Shown here piece by piece: positions 22,622 through 31,057 of a DNA stretch of 64,000 nucleotides. The translations under genes and the position numbers were made by a program. This DNA is from Paraeggerthella hongkongensis (lineage in GTDB: Bacteria; Actinomycetota; Coriobacteriia; Coriobacteriales; Eggerthellaceae), in assembly GCF_003726035.1 (NCBI RefSeq), contig NZ_QICD01000009.1, positions 1-64,000 on the forward strand, read 5' to 3'. How positions within the stretch are numbered: the first letter of the stretch is position 1; each line of letters begins with the position of its first letter. The notes beneath the pieces were generated by a model that did not search any database, was not told where the DNA came from, and saw only the letters and a program-made list of their open reading frames with translations.

Positions 22622-23671
22622 ATGAAAGACATTGATATCAAAGCCTCCGCTTCCGCAGAGGCGAACGTGGTGAAAATCGGCGATCCTACGTTTGCGCCGA
22701 CCGTGAACTTCAACTTAGGAGGAAACGGGGGGAAACCGGACAAAGAACCGTTCGTCTACCGCGTGCTGTCAGGCCCGAAAAGGGCGCTGCATCCCGCAGA
22801 GTATGCGCACGAGCTCGCCGAGGCAGCCGGCATACGGGACGAAGCCGAAGCTCGATCGCTTGTCTCGCGCGAGAAGGCCATCGCAGAAGCATGCAGAATC
22901 TGTCGGGAGGGGAATCCTTGGCTGTCCGAAAGGCAGGCCTACCTCCATGTCATGGGGCACTACGTGACTCCCGCGGAGGCCGAGAACGTGTTTGAGGTGT
23001 TCGAGGAGGCGCAAAGGATGCTCCCCGATGAAGCCGTCATCGATGAGCCGACAAGAGAGTTCAAAGATGCCGGCGTGAAGGGCGCTGCTTCGGCCTACGA
23101 CGACGAGGTTCGCGAGCTATGGGCGAAGATCATCGCTGGCGAACTCGAAAGGAAGGGTTCTTATCCGAAAAGCACGATGGACGCGTTAAGGAGGATGGAT
23201 GCTAGGACGATGGGGCTGTTCAAGAAGCTTTGCTCAACATGTGTTGGGAGCGCCGATGGCGTCGTATCGATGATGGACGAACCCATTCCTCTTCTGGTCT
23301 ACGACGATGGATCTACCTCATCGATCAACGGCGGCCTTTTGTCGATCATCGACATATACGAACTCGAAGCCGCAGGGTTGTTCTTTACTGGACTCAACAG
23401 GACGTACACTATTGAAGCATTCGGCTTCGTGGGAATCGCCGACGTTCCGTACCAGATACTGAACGACGAGCAGAGCGACGAGGGCAAGAAGCTTATCTTT
23501 GAAAACGGCCTCCTCTCCGATGCTGGAAGCAGGCTTTCAACCCTATGCGGAACAGGAAGCTTCGAGCATCTGCCTAACCTTCTAGCAAAGCTTGTCAAAG
23601 ATGCTGGAATGAAGCTTTTTCGACTAGAACAAACCGACGTCCCTGAAAAGTTCGACACCTTTGAAATATAA
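22622..23671 (+). CDS. DUF2806 family protein, probable lysogenic defence or accessory gene
   Basis: A 349-residue soluble protein. It has an N-terminal low-complexity start (MKDIDIKASASAEANVVKIG), a helical middle, and the DUF2806 signature around residues 155-205: SAYDDEVRELWAKIIAGELE then GSYPKSTMDALRRMDART. The C-terminal half is alpha/beta. It begins 9 bp after the repressor and is thus expressed in the lysogen. DUF2806 genes occur in prophages and next to defence genes. The biochemical activity is not known. Confidence 0.65.
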   Translation: MKDIDIKASASAEANVVKIGDPTFAPTVNFNLGGNGGKPDKEPFVYRVLSGPKRALHPAEYAHELAEAAGIRDEAEARSLVSREKAIAEACRICREGNPWLSERQAYLHVMGHYVTPAEAENVFEVFEEAQRMLPDEAVIDEPTREFKDAGVKGAASAYDDEVRELWAKIIAGELERKGSYPKSTMDALRRMDARTMGLFKKLCSTCVGSADGVVSMMDEPIPLLVYDDGSTSSINGGLLSIIDIYELEAAGLFFTGLNRTYTIEAFGFVGIADVPYQILNDEQSDEGKKLIFENGLLSDAGSRLSTLCGTGSFEHLPNLLAKLVKDAGMKLFRLEQTDVPEKFDTFEI

Positions 23672-23745
23672 CGCCAAGAAAGCCCCACGTATCGCAGAGC
23701 AGTACGGTCGTTTGGTTTCAATTTAGGGAGAAAATGGAGTAGATA

Positions 23746-25347
23746 ATGCCAAGCCAATATCCATATAGCCGGCACATTTCAAACTCGTATCTCGGAAAGA
23801 GCAAAACCGTAAAGGGCATGTCTCCTAGCGAAGTCGAGACAAAAGCGCGCGTTCAAATCCAAAAATGGGACGAAGAGGAGGAACGGGCGCGCGATCGTGC
23901 AAAAAGGCAAGCGGCCATCAAAAGCGGTAAAGAGGAAGCCGCGTTCCTGAATAAAGAGCTGCAGAAAGAAATACGGTCGATAAACGACACACTCCCGAAC
24001 GCTGTCCAGATGAACGTTTCCGAGCTTTGGAAAAGCGATATCTACCGCTACGACGATTTCAAGCCATTCAGCTATCACGAGCCCCCTACTTTCAATACAG
24101 CAATTTCATGCGTAGGAGGCATCCCCGACAAGTCTTTCATCGAGCATTTCAGCAAAAAGAAACGAGGATTGCGCGAAAGCCAAGAAAAGGCTGCCCGAAC
24201 GAAATTCGAGCAGTTGCAAGAGGAATACGAAGAGGCCAAAAGGAAAGCGATTGAGAAATACGAGAACGATCGCGAATCGTTTTACGCGGAGCGGCAAGAA
24301 CACAACGATAGAAATTATCGGATAGCGTGCGCAACCACAGATGATCCGGAGCTATTTCAAGCCTTCATGAACATGGTCCTTCGGCTTATGAGCATGCGAT
24401 TGTACGGAAAGCCTGAAATGGAGGCCATCCTTTCACCTGATAAGAAAATGCTGCAAGTGAACGTCTCGCTTCTCGGACCCGATGGCATTCCGTCGATCAA
24501 GGAATACAAATACGTTGCCACAAGAAACGAGATAACCAAGACCACCCTGAGAAAGACCGAGGCAGCCGCACTTTACGACACTTACGCATTCTCAATCGTT
24601 GCATCCGTTTTTTCCTGTTTGCATAAGACTCTTTCAGAACGTAACATCGATTCGATGATAGTAAACGCCTGGGTTAGCGGCATCGATGCCCGCACGGGAA
24701 ACGACTTCACCTCCTGCATACTGTCAGTCCAAGCCGCATGCGATGACTTGAGCGCAATCGACTTCGCTCGCGTTGATCCAAAAGAGTGCATTAGGGGATT
24801 GAAGGGGTTGTACGCCGGGTCCTCCCTGACAAATCTTATTCCCATCGCTCCCGTTGCAAACCTCAACAGAGAAGACTCCCGCTTCGTCGAATCGCGCGAT
24901 GTGCTGTCCGGGATGGATCCTTCTCAAAACCTTGCAATAATGGATTGGCATGATTTCGAACAACTCATACGCCAACTATTCGGGAACATTTTCGAAACCG
25001 CATCCGGTGGCGAGGTGAGGATCACGCAGGCCAGTCGCGACGCCGGGGTGGACGCAGTGGCATTCGACCCCGACCCGATCAGAGGTGGAAAGTTCGTTAT
25101 ACAGGCAAAGCGGTACAACAACGTTGTAGGCGTCTCCGCCGTCAGGGATCTGTACGGAACGATGATTAACGAGGGTGCCGGCAAGGGGCTCCTGGTCACG
25201 ACCAGCTATTTCGGAAAGGACTCGCATGAATTTGCAAAGGACAAGCCCATTCAGCTGATAGACGGATCCCATCTTCTCGGCCTTCTCGAACAGTACGGAT
25301 ACGGTAGATTCAATATTACGCTCGGAACGGGATTGACAGAACGATAG
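23746..25347 (+). CDS. Mrr-type restriction endonuclease with coiled-coil N-terminus
   Basis: A 533-residue protein; TGGAG is six bases before the ATG. Residues 25-85 and 130-190 are charged coiled coils (EEEERARDRAKRQAAIKSGK). The middle is an uncharacterised alpha/beta region. The C-terminal 130 residues are an Mrr_cat domain: WHDFEQLIRQLFGNIFE, then SRDAGVDAVAFDPDPIRGG and FVIQAKRY, giving the D...QxK active site, and later GLLVTTSYFGKDSHEFAK. Mrr-type enzymes cut modified or foreign DNA. Encoded between repressor and integrase, it is a candidate anti-phage gene of the lysogen. The region is AT-richer than its surroundings. Confidence 0.8.
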   Translation: MPSQYPYSRHISNSYLGKSKTVKGMSPSEVETKARVQIQKWDEEEERARDRAKRQAAIKSGKEEAAFLNKELQKEIRSINDTLPNAVQMNVSELWKSDIYRYDDFKPFSYHEPPTFNTAISCVGGIPDKSFIEHFSKKKRGLRESQEKAARTKFEQLQEEYEEAKRKAIEKYENDRESFYAERQEHNDRNYRIACATTDDPELFQAFMNMVLRLMSMRLYGKPEMEAILSPDKKMLQVNVSLLGPDGIPSIKEYKYVATRNEITKTTLRKTEAAALYDTYAFSIVASVFSCLHKTLSERNIDSMIVNAWVSGIDARTGNDFTSCILSVQAACDDLSAIDFARVDPKECIRGLKGLYAGSSLTNLIPIAPVANLNREDSRFVESRDVLSGMDPSQNLAIMDWHDFEQLIRQLFGNIFETASGGEVRITQASRDAGVDAVAFDPDPIRGGKFVIQAKRYNNVVGVSAVRDLYGTMINEGAGKGLLVTTSYFGKDSHEFAKDKPIQLIDGSHLLGLLEQYGYGRFNITLGTGLTER

Positions 25348-25430
25348 TAAAGCCCCGCGCATACGGGCGGCCACCCAGCGCGAGGCTTGCAGATACCAAC
25401 CGAATAAACGGAAGGCAGGTGAATTGTACC

Positions 25431-26528
25431 ATGTCTATAACATCGCGCACGCTCAAAGACGGATCGACCGTCTACGTCGTGCAGGAGTACGTCGGATTCA
25501 AGCTCGACGGCACCCGCGACCGCGAGAAGATCACGTGCCGAAGCCTCAAGGAGGCGAAGGTCGAGCAGGCGCGCATGATCGCCATGCGCGATGCGCGGAG
25601 AAACCGCTCGGGCCGCTGCACGTTCTCGCAGTACGTCGACAGATGGTACTGGCCCTCCACATCCGCGCTCGCCCCTACGAGCCGCGACACGTACCGCAGG
25701 GAGATCGAGAAGCGCCTGCTCCCCGCACTCGGCGAGACGGACATCCGAGACATAGACAGGCTCGCAATCCAGAGAGTCGTCGACGGATGCGCGACCGAAG
25801 CCGTGGCAAAGAAATGCGTCGGAGTGCTGAAGACCATCCTGAACGAGGCGAAGGGCGACGGCATCATACAGTCGAACCCCGCCCAAGCGCGCTACAAGAT
25901 GCCGCCGAAGGGGCGCAAGCGCGACAACGGCGTTGTCGTCACCACGTTCGCCGGCATGCGTCCCCTGATAGCCGCGATAGACGATTACGGCGACGACTGC
26001 GTGGAGCGCATCGCCATGACGGGGCTTCACATGGGGCTTAGGCCGGAGGAGCGGTACGGTCTGGATTGCGAGGACGTGGACAATCGGCGCAGGACGGTGT
26101 CCGTCAGGCAGGCGTACGTTACCGCATCCCCGCTCGAAGGCGGAAGGCAGCTGAAATCGACGAAGACGGAGTTGTCGACGCGGCAGGTGCCGATACCGCC
26201 GACGATGGTCGAGCGCATGGCGAGGCTCGCGCCGGAAGGTTCGACGGGGCCGTTCGTGCTCGGAGCGGACGGGGGGCGGATCAGCCCGTCCACGGCGAAC
26301 AAGCGATGGAACCGCTTCCTGCGATGGTGCTCGGACAACGGGCGTGTCGTCCCGCACGTCACCATAGAGAACATGCGCCACAGCTTCGCCACGTCGTTCC
26401 TGCATGCCGGTGGGAACATCGAGGACCTTTCGCGCATCCTCGGCCACTCCGACATAAACACGACGTACAAGCGGTACGTCAGGCCCAGCGTCGATGATCT
26501 CAGGCGTGGGATGGACATGATCTTCTAA
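25431..26528 (+). CDS. phage integrase, tyrosine recombinase
   Basis: A 365-residue protein from ATG 25431, with AGGTGA eight bases upstream; a GTG at 25419 is possible. Layout: arm-binding N-terminus (1-60), core-binding domain (65-150) and catalytic domain (170-355). Active-site residues: R204 in MGLRPEE, K243/K246, R316 and H317 in ENMRH, H339 in LGHS, and Tyr346. The first His of the usual HxxR is Glu313, an atypical substitution. It ends about 200 bp from the tmRNA 3' end, so it is the enzyme expected to act at that attachment site. Confidence 0.88.
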   Translation: MSITSRTLKDGSTVYVVQEYVGFKLDGTRDREKITCRSLKEAKVEQARMIAMRDARRNRSGRCTFSQYVDRWYWPSTSALAPTSRDTYRREIEKRLLPALGETDIRDIDRLAIQRVVDGCATEAVAKKCVGVLKTILNEAKGDGIIQSNPAQARYKMPPKGRKRDNGVVVTTFAGMRPLIAAIDDYGDDCVERIAMTGLHMGLRPEERYGLDCEDVDNRRRTVSVRQAYVTASPLEGGRQLKSTKTELSTRQVPIPPTMVERMARLAPEGSTGPFVLGADGGRISPSTANKRWNRFLRWCSDNGRVVPHVTIENMRHSFATSFLHAGGNIEDLSRILGHSDINTTYKRYVRPSVDDLRRGMDMIF

Positions 26529-26567
26529 CCGTCCCGCCCCGTTGTCGGCGCTCGTTTCTGGGGCTAA

Positions 26568-26632
26568 TTTGGGGTTAAAGCAGTAAAAAATATAACGATT
26601 TATGTAAAATCTTATCCCCAAATAACCCCAAA
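26568..26632. repeat. TTTGGGGTTA inverted repeats, candidate integrase arm sites
   Basis: TTTGGGGTTA at 26568-26577 is exactly mirrored by TAACCCCAAA at 26623-26632. A further CCCCAAA is at 26616-26622. They flank an AT-rich stretch between the integrase gene and the attachment site, where arm-type binding sites are expected. Confidence 0.45.
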
Positions 26633-26671
26633 AGCGAATGTTTGTTCTTGTTTTCCGAACAGGTTAAACGT

Positions 26672-26715
26672 AAAAAAAATGCCGCTTGAACTGGTATTAT
26701 CCAGAACAAGCGGCA
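26672..26715 (-). terminator. tmRNA terminator
   Basis: On the minus strand TGCCGCTTG-TT-CTGG, a 6-base loop, then CCAG-TT-CAAGCGGCA followed by eight T residues. It starts 11 bp past the CCA end of the tmRNA. If the prophage is inserted in the tmRNA gene, this terminator is phage-supplied. Confidence 0.85.
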
Positions 26716-26725
26716 ATTGTGAAGT

Positions 26726-27094
26726 TGGTGGAGGCGCGGAGAATCGAACTCCGGTCCATACTACATAATCCATGAGGCTCTACAAGCTTAGTCGATGGTC
26801 GGGATTCGGACGGGCACGGTCCATCGACAAACGTAGCCCGACCTAGCCGGTTCGATCTTTGCTTGAGCCATACCGGCTACGTGCTCAAGCGCATTCCCCT
26901 TAGTTGATGCCGGACCGAGAGTCGGGGAAATCCCAAGGCCGACAGCCAGGCGCGATTAAGCAGCCATGGCGAGCGCCGGAGCGCTCTGAGTGTTGTTCTT
27001 GCCAATTAAATTGACGGTACCCCTGTTTAACGTGGCGAGGAGACCACGACCTGCTCCTCATTTCAAACGTACCATGTCGAAACCAGTCGCCCCC
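26726..27094 (-). ncRNA. ssrA: transfer-messenger RNA (tmRNA)
   Basis: A 369-nt tmRNA. The 5' end GGGGGCGACTGGTTTCGACA pairs over 7 bp with the 3' end (CGCCTCC then ACCA; one G-U pair), and a T-arm GGAGTTCGATTCTCC precedes the acceptor. The tag frame at 26956-27003 reads GKNNTQSAPALAMAA and stop, with the hydrophobic ALA-type end recognised by proteases. With SmpB (encoded nearby) it rescues stalled ribosomes. The 3' end is the probable prophage attachment site. Confidence 0.93.
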
Positions 27095-27205
27095 TTGCAT
27101 ATGCAAGGCCGCCCGCCTGTTCGGCGAAACGTCCAGGGTCGATGAGCCCCACCTTGTCAAAGTCCACGCGGCCGCACCATGTGCCTGATCGCGTCGCGAA
27201 CGTCC

Positions 27206-27233
27206 ATTCTATCCGGTGATCCCGGTTTGTCAA
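27206..27233 (-). promoter_or_regulatory. tmRNA promoter
   Basis: TTGACA (27228-27233), a 16-bp spacer and TAGAAT (27206-27211) on the minus strand. Transcription would start near 27199, leaving a leader of about 105 nt to be removed by RNase P at 27094. A perfect palindrome CTTGCATATGCAAG (27094-27107) sits at the processing point. Confidence 0.75.
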
Positions 27234-27294
27234 GCGAGGAGCCTCGAAGTATTCTTCCTGAAAGCTCGGTGGCGGCGAAACAGGCGAAGGGCCT

Positions 27295-27960
27295 CTATTT
27301 CTTCAAAAGCGAGCTGAAGTCCAATGCGCTTTTGATATCGTCGAACGCACCCTTCAACTCAGCCGCAACAGCGATGCCGTCCTTGTAGATGGCGTTCACG
27401 TCGTCGGTCGCCTGAGCAACGCCTTCTTTCGTAATGCCCAGATCGTACTCGTCGTCATCGTCTGCGGGCGCTTCCCCGTCCTCGTCCTCATCGTCTTCGA
27501 CGTACAGGTATTCGGCCTCCTCGCCGTCCTCCATGAGGACGAAGCCTATGCGATTGCCCTCGTCGTCTTCGATATAACGGACGATATCGTCCTCGTCGAG
27601 CTCCAGCTCCACCAATTCGTACCCGTCGTCTTCATCGGAAGGCTCGTCGATGAACTCCTCGTCATCGTCGCCCACGATATGAAAGCCCTCCTCGGACAGA
27701 TCGACTCCCGTCTTCTGCTCGACGACCGCCGCTAGGCCGCCGTCGTCGCCATCAGGGCTGGTCTCCCCTTCGCCGTCGGGGCCCTCTTCGGCGAAGAAGT
27801 CCTCGTAGGCCTCCTCGAGGTTCGCTTCGTCGTCGCGCGGATCGAATTCCTCGTCGCTCTGGAATTCCTCGACGTCTTCGATCTCGGTTTGCTGATCGAT
27901 CAGCTCGGCCTCCGTTTCGGCACCGGCTTCCATGCTCTCCAGCTGTTCGTCCAAGCCCAT
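27295..27960 (-). CDS. highly acidic protein of unknown function
   Basis: A 221-residue protein from ATG 27960, with AAGGAGG upstream. More than a third of its residues are Asp or Glu, in long runs, with a few hydrophobic islands (YELVELELDEDDIVRYIED, EGNRIGFVLMEDGEEAEYLY). The C-terminal 45 residues (LGITKEGVAQATDDVNAIYK, then ELKGAFDDIKSALD) are less acidic and helical. It lies between ssrA and smpB on the same strand. No family could be named. It could be a DNA or RNA mimic or a ribosome-associated factor; this is speculation. Confidence 0.75.
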   Translation of the reverse strand: MGLDEQLESMEAGAETEAELIDQQTEIEDVEEFQSDEEFDPRDDEANLEEAYEDFFAEEGPDGEGETSPDGDDGGLAAVVEQKTGVDLSEEGFHIVGDDDEEFIDEPSDEDDGYELVELELDEDDIVRYIEDDEGNRIGFVLMEDGEEAEYLYVEDDEDEDGEAPADDDDEYDLGITKEGVAQATDDVNAIYKDGIAVAAELKGAFDDIKSALDFSSLLKK

Positions 27961-28010
27961 GATGGCCTCCTTTTCCACTTCGTCGACCGGCGCGAGGCGC
28001 GGCTCGGCAT

Positions 28011-28475
28011 CTAACGGTTGCGCTCCTTCAGCGCCCGCTCCACCTCGCGGCGAGAATCGCGAGCAGCCATGCTGGCTCGTTTGTCGTAGAGCTTCTTGCC
28101 GCGCGCGACCGCCAGCTCCACCTTCACGAGCGAATTCTCCTTGAAGTACATCTTAAGAGGCACGATGGCCATGCCCTTTTCCTTCACCTGCTCTTGCAGC
28201 TGGCGGATCTCCTTCTTATGGAGCAGCAGCTTGCGCTTGCGGTCCGGATCCACGTTCGCGATGTTGCCGTGCGTGTAGGGAGGAATGTGCACGTTGTGCA
28301 GCCACGCCTCCCCGTTGCGGACGAGCGCGAAGCAATCCGTCAGCTGACAGTGGTTCTCGCGCAGCGAGCGCACTTCGGTGCCCGTCAGCTCGATGCCGGC
28401 CTCCAGCGTTTCGAGGATCTCGTACTCGTGGAACGCCTTGCGGTTCTTGGCTATGGTCTGCGCTTCGCGTTTCAT
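28011..28475 (-). CDS. smpB: SsrA-binding protein SmpB
   Basis: A 154-residue protein with the SmpB signature: NRKAFHEYEILETLEAGIEL, TGTEVRSLRE, NVHIPPYTHGN and KRKLLLHKKEI, and the basic tail KLYDKRASMAARDSRREVER. It binds the tRNA-like part of tmRNA and delivers it to stalled ribosomes; the tail probes the empty mRNA channel. It lies 0.9 kb from ssrA on the same strand. Confidence 0.97.
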   Translation of the reverse strand: MKREAQTIAKNRKAFHEYEILETLEAGIELTGTEVRSLRENHCQLTDCFALVRNGEAWLHNVHIPPYTHGNIANVDPDRKRKLLLHKKEIRQLQEQVKEKGMAIVPLKMYFKENSLVKVELAVARGKKLYDKRASMAARDSRREVERALKERNR

Positions 28476-28490
28476 GGGCGTGCTACTCCC

Positions 28491-29642
28491 CTACTCCGCA
28501 GCGGCTTCGCAAAGCGCGTCGGCCGCAACGTCGGAACCCGCCTGGTCCTGCAGATCGCTCGCGTAGCCGCCCAAACCCGGCACGAAGCTTGCGTCCTCGT
28601 CCAGATCCAAAGCGAAGCGGACCAGCAAGCGCACCGTGGCATCCAAGTCGGACAGGCACACCACCTCGGTAGGCGTGTGCATGTAGCGCAACGGCACGGA
28701 CACGAGGCCCGTGGGGATGCCGCCGCGCGTCACCTGGATGGCGCGCGCGTCGGTACCGGTCACCGCAGGCTCGGCTTCGACCTGGTACGGAATGCCCTCG
28801 GCCTTCGCCGCAGCCACCAGACGCTCGAACACCTCGGGGTTGATGTTGGGACCGCGCGCGATGACGGGGCCTTCGCCGCATACGATCTTGCCGTACTTGG
28901 TCTTTTCGATGCCGGGATAATCGGTCGCGTGAGTCACGTCGAAGGCGATGGCCACATCCGGGTTCTCGCCGTATGCGGACGTGGTCGCCCCGCGCACGCC
29001 GATCTCCTCCTGGACCGTGGCGGCCGCGATGAAGTCGCCTTGCGCACGGCCCGCCTTGGCCAGCTTCTCGAGCACGCGCGTGATCACCCACACGCCCGCC
29101 TTGTCGTCGAACGCGCGCGACACGGCCATGTTGCTGCCGAAGCGCTCGAAGCCCACGCCGAACGTGATGACGTCGCCTACGCGCACGAGCTTCTTCACGC
29201 GCTTAGCCGGCATGCCCAGGTCGATGACCAGCTGATCGATCGGCGTCACGTTCTTGCGCTCGTCGGCCTTGATCAGATGGATGGGCTTGCGGCCCACCAC
29301 GCCGCGCAGAGGCTCGATCGAGTTGGAGGCGTGCACGTCCACGCGCAAGCCGGGCAAGATGGCCGCATCGACGCCGCCGACGGCCGACACCGACAGAAAG
29401 CCGTCGTCGGAAACGTAGGTAACCATGAGGCCGATCTCGTCCATGTGAGCGGCAAGCATGAGCGACGGACCTAGCCCGCGCCCGAACAGGCGCGCATGGA
29501 CCGAGCCCATGACGTCGGTCTGGATCTCGTCCGCCGTATCGGCAAGGCGCTCGCGCACGATCTTCGCCACCGCGATCTCGCTTCCGGTAGGCGACGGCGT
29601 TTCCAAAAGCTGCTTGAGGTATTTCACCTGGTTTTTCTTCAT
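28491..29642 (-). CDS. M42 family metallo-aminopeptidase (glutamyl aminopeptidase-like)
   Basis: A 383-residue cytosolic peptidase. M42 features in order: SPTGSE near residue 17, the metal ligand His in LAAHMDEIGL (about 66), Asp in SRAFDDKAGV (about 180), catalytic Glu pair in ATVQEEIGVRG (about 212), Asp in AIAFDVTHATD, and His in YMHTPTEVV (about 321). Such tetrahedral aminopeptidases trim peptides made by the proteasome or by Clp and Lon. It ends 15 bp before smpB and may be co-transcribed with it. Confidence 0.9.
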   Translation of the reverse strand: MKKNQVKYLKQLLETPSPTGSEIAVAKIVRERLADTADEIQTDVMGSVHARLFGRGLGPSLMLAAHMDEIGLMVTYVSDDGFLSVSAVGGVDAAILPGLRVDVHASNSIEPLRGVVGRKPIHLIKADERKNVTPIDQLVIDLGMPAKRVKKLVRVGDVITFGVGFERFGSNMAVSRAFDDKAGVWVITRVLEKLAKAGRAQGDFIAAATVQEEIGVRGATTSAYGENPDVAIAFDVTHATDYPGIEKTKYGKIVCGEGPVIARGPNINPEVFERLVAAAKAEGIPYQVEAEPAVTGTDARAIQVTRGGIPTGLVSVPLRYMHTPTEVVCLSDLDATVRLLVRFALDLDEDASFVPGLGGYASDLQDQAGSDVAADALCEAAAE

Positions 29643-29679
29643 GATGCTCCTTATGAGACGATGCCGCTTTTGCGCGCGG

Positions 29680-29961
29680 CTACCACCATTCCTTCTTCTT
29701 CGCGCGTTTGCGCTCGGGCTTCGGTGCTCGGAAATCGAGCTCCAACTGCTCGTCGCAGGCCACCGTGGTCGCCTTCTTGCGCTCGACCTTCACGATGCTC
29801 CACGACACGGCGTCTTTTCCGTACAGTTCGAGCATCTTCAGGCGCGCATCGCGCTGGTTGCCCTTGGTTCCTGCACGGGACTCGCTCTCGAATTCGAACA
29901 AGCCCTTCGCTCGAGCGTCGGAAGCGACGGGGGAAGAGTAATGGGCGATGTAGGTTTGCAT
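29680..29961 (-). CDS. small basic protein of unknown function
   Basis: A 93-residue protein (MQTYIAHYSSPVASDARAKG) with AAGGACGG before the ATG. N-terminal beta-like part, then EYGKD-type helices and a very basic tail (KPERKRAKKKEWW). The pattern TYIAHYSSPVASDARAKGLFEF suggests a compact fold conserved in the lineage. No function can be given. Confidence 0.55.
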   Translation of the reverse strand: MQTYIAHYSSPVASDARAKGLFEFESESRAGTKGNQRDARLKMLELYGKDAVSWSIVKVERKKATTVACDEQLELDFRAPKPERKRAKKKEWW

Positions 29962-30081
29962 ATCCGTCCTTCTTGCAATGCTTGGTGCTTGTCAGCAATC
30001 TTACCACGAGCCGCACCGCTCGCGGTGTCAAGGGCGGGACTTCGAAGAACCGTCACGCCCTTGACACCGGACGATCCGAAA

Positions 30082-30423
30082 TCAGGAGCCGTCGGCCTCC
30101 CCTTCATGGGAGGCGCCGGGCAACGCGGTACGAAGCACCTGGTCGAACGGCTCTCGAAAAGCACGTCGAACCAGGCGCTCCTTCTGAAGTCGAGATAGGC
30201 GCTTGAAGCGGTACTCCGCGCTCATGGCCTCGCGCCTCGTTGCGAACGCGGCCTGTGCGACAAGGCGCACCGGCAGACGGGAGCGCGTGTACTTCGCCCC
30301 CTTGCCAGCATTGTGCGTGCGAACGCGCTCGGCCACGTCGACCGTATAGCCCGTATACCACGTGCCGTCCGCGCACTCGATCACGTACAGGTAGTGGGCG
30401 GTGTCCGCCGAATCGGCCTGCAC
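30082..30423 (-). CDS. GIY-YIG domain protein (YhbQ/UPF0213-like)
   Basis: A 113-residue protein starting at GTG 30423, eight bases after the upstream stop. The GIY-YIG nuclease core is clear: [20 protein letters not shown], with the catalytic Arg in [20 protein letters not shown] and Glu in [19 protein letters not shown]. Single-domain members such as YhbQ are DNA-processing nucleases of uncertain role. The C-terminal 25 residues are unstructured. Confidence 0.85.
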   Translation of the reverse strand: MQADSADTAHYLYVIECADGTWYTGYTVDVAERVRTHNAGKGAKYTRSRLPVRLVAQAAFATRREAMSAEYRFKRLSRLQKERLVRRAFREPFDQVLRTALPGASHEGEADGS

Positions 30424-30430
30424 GGCGACG

Positions 30431-30886
30431 CTAGACTCGCACCTTCACGACGATCTTGCGCACATGCTTCGCCGCACCGAACGAGCACCCGGGCTTATGC
30501 CCGTCTTCGGGAGCGAACACGGCGATCTGGCCCGCACGCAGCACGATGCTGCTGCACCCCGGAGGCGTGCCGTACACGCCGAAGTCGGAATCTTCGTCGA
30601 ACGAGCCGATCTCGATCATGCCTTCGAGCGGCGCGTACTGAATCAGCTCCTCACCCGAAACCACAAACTGCACGTCGTAGTAGCGGCGGTGGGCTTCCAT
30701 GCGCTTGTCTGGCGCGGGAACGGTCTCGTACTCCTGCACGTTCGCGAACACGTCGTCGCCGTCGATATCGACGCGTCCGAGCGGCAACGCGGCCAAATCA
30801 TCGCGCGAGAGGAACTCATAGGCTTTCCGGAAGCGTTCGGCCAGATAGTCGTTCTGCGCAGCATGCGCGAGCGGGGTAACGAGCAT
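30431..30886 (-). CDS. YhcH/YjgK/YiaL family protein
   Basis: A 151-residue protein from ATG 30886, with AAAGGA upstream. Typical motifs: [36 protein letters not shown] and [20 protein letters not shown], a cupin-like beta barrel with conserved metal-binding His and Glu. Members are linked to sialic acid or sugar metabolism (anomerase-like). No sugar genes are adjacent, so the substrate is unknown. Confidence 0.85.
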   Translation of the reverse strand: MLVTPLAHAAQNDYLAERFRKAYEFLSRDDLAALPLGRVDIDGDDVFANVQEYETVPAPDKRMEAHRRYYDVQFVVSGEELIQYAPLEGMIEIGSFDEDSDFGVYGTPPGCSSIVLRAGQIAVFAPEDGHKPGCSFGAAKHVRKIVVKVRV

Positions 30887-31057
30887 GGATGTCCTTTCAT
30901 AGTGGCTCGCGGCAACGCCATGCTGTGGGCGCGCCGCTTCGTTCGGTATTGTTCGTGCAGCAGTATACACCTTGCTGCCGTCGACGGCGCCCGGCCCGCA
31001 AACCCTGCGGCGCCGCACGCGCGAGCCCCCGAGCCACGCGCAGCAGGCGGCCCGGCC
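30887..31057. other. non-coding gap upstream of the YhcH gene
   Basis: About 170 bp, GC-rich, with no credible gene. A promoter for the YhcH gene is expected on the minus strand; CGAACAATACC at about 30940-30950 is the only AT-richer piece seen. Confidence 0.3.

Larger units (their letters stand above)
1..26725. mobile_element. siphovirus prophage, left end outside window
   Basis: A continuous run of phage modules: tail, head, terminase, cargo, early replication, lysogeny switch and integrase. The integrase ends about 200 bp from the 3' end of the tmRNA gene, a common phage attachment target, so the right boundary is placed at 26,725. The left boundary is not in the window, which opens inside the tape measure gene. 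The remaining tail, host-recognition and lysis genes should lie to the left. The boundary is inferred from gene content, because the matching left attachment repeat cannot be seen. Confidence 0.9.
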
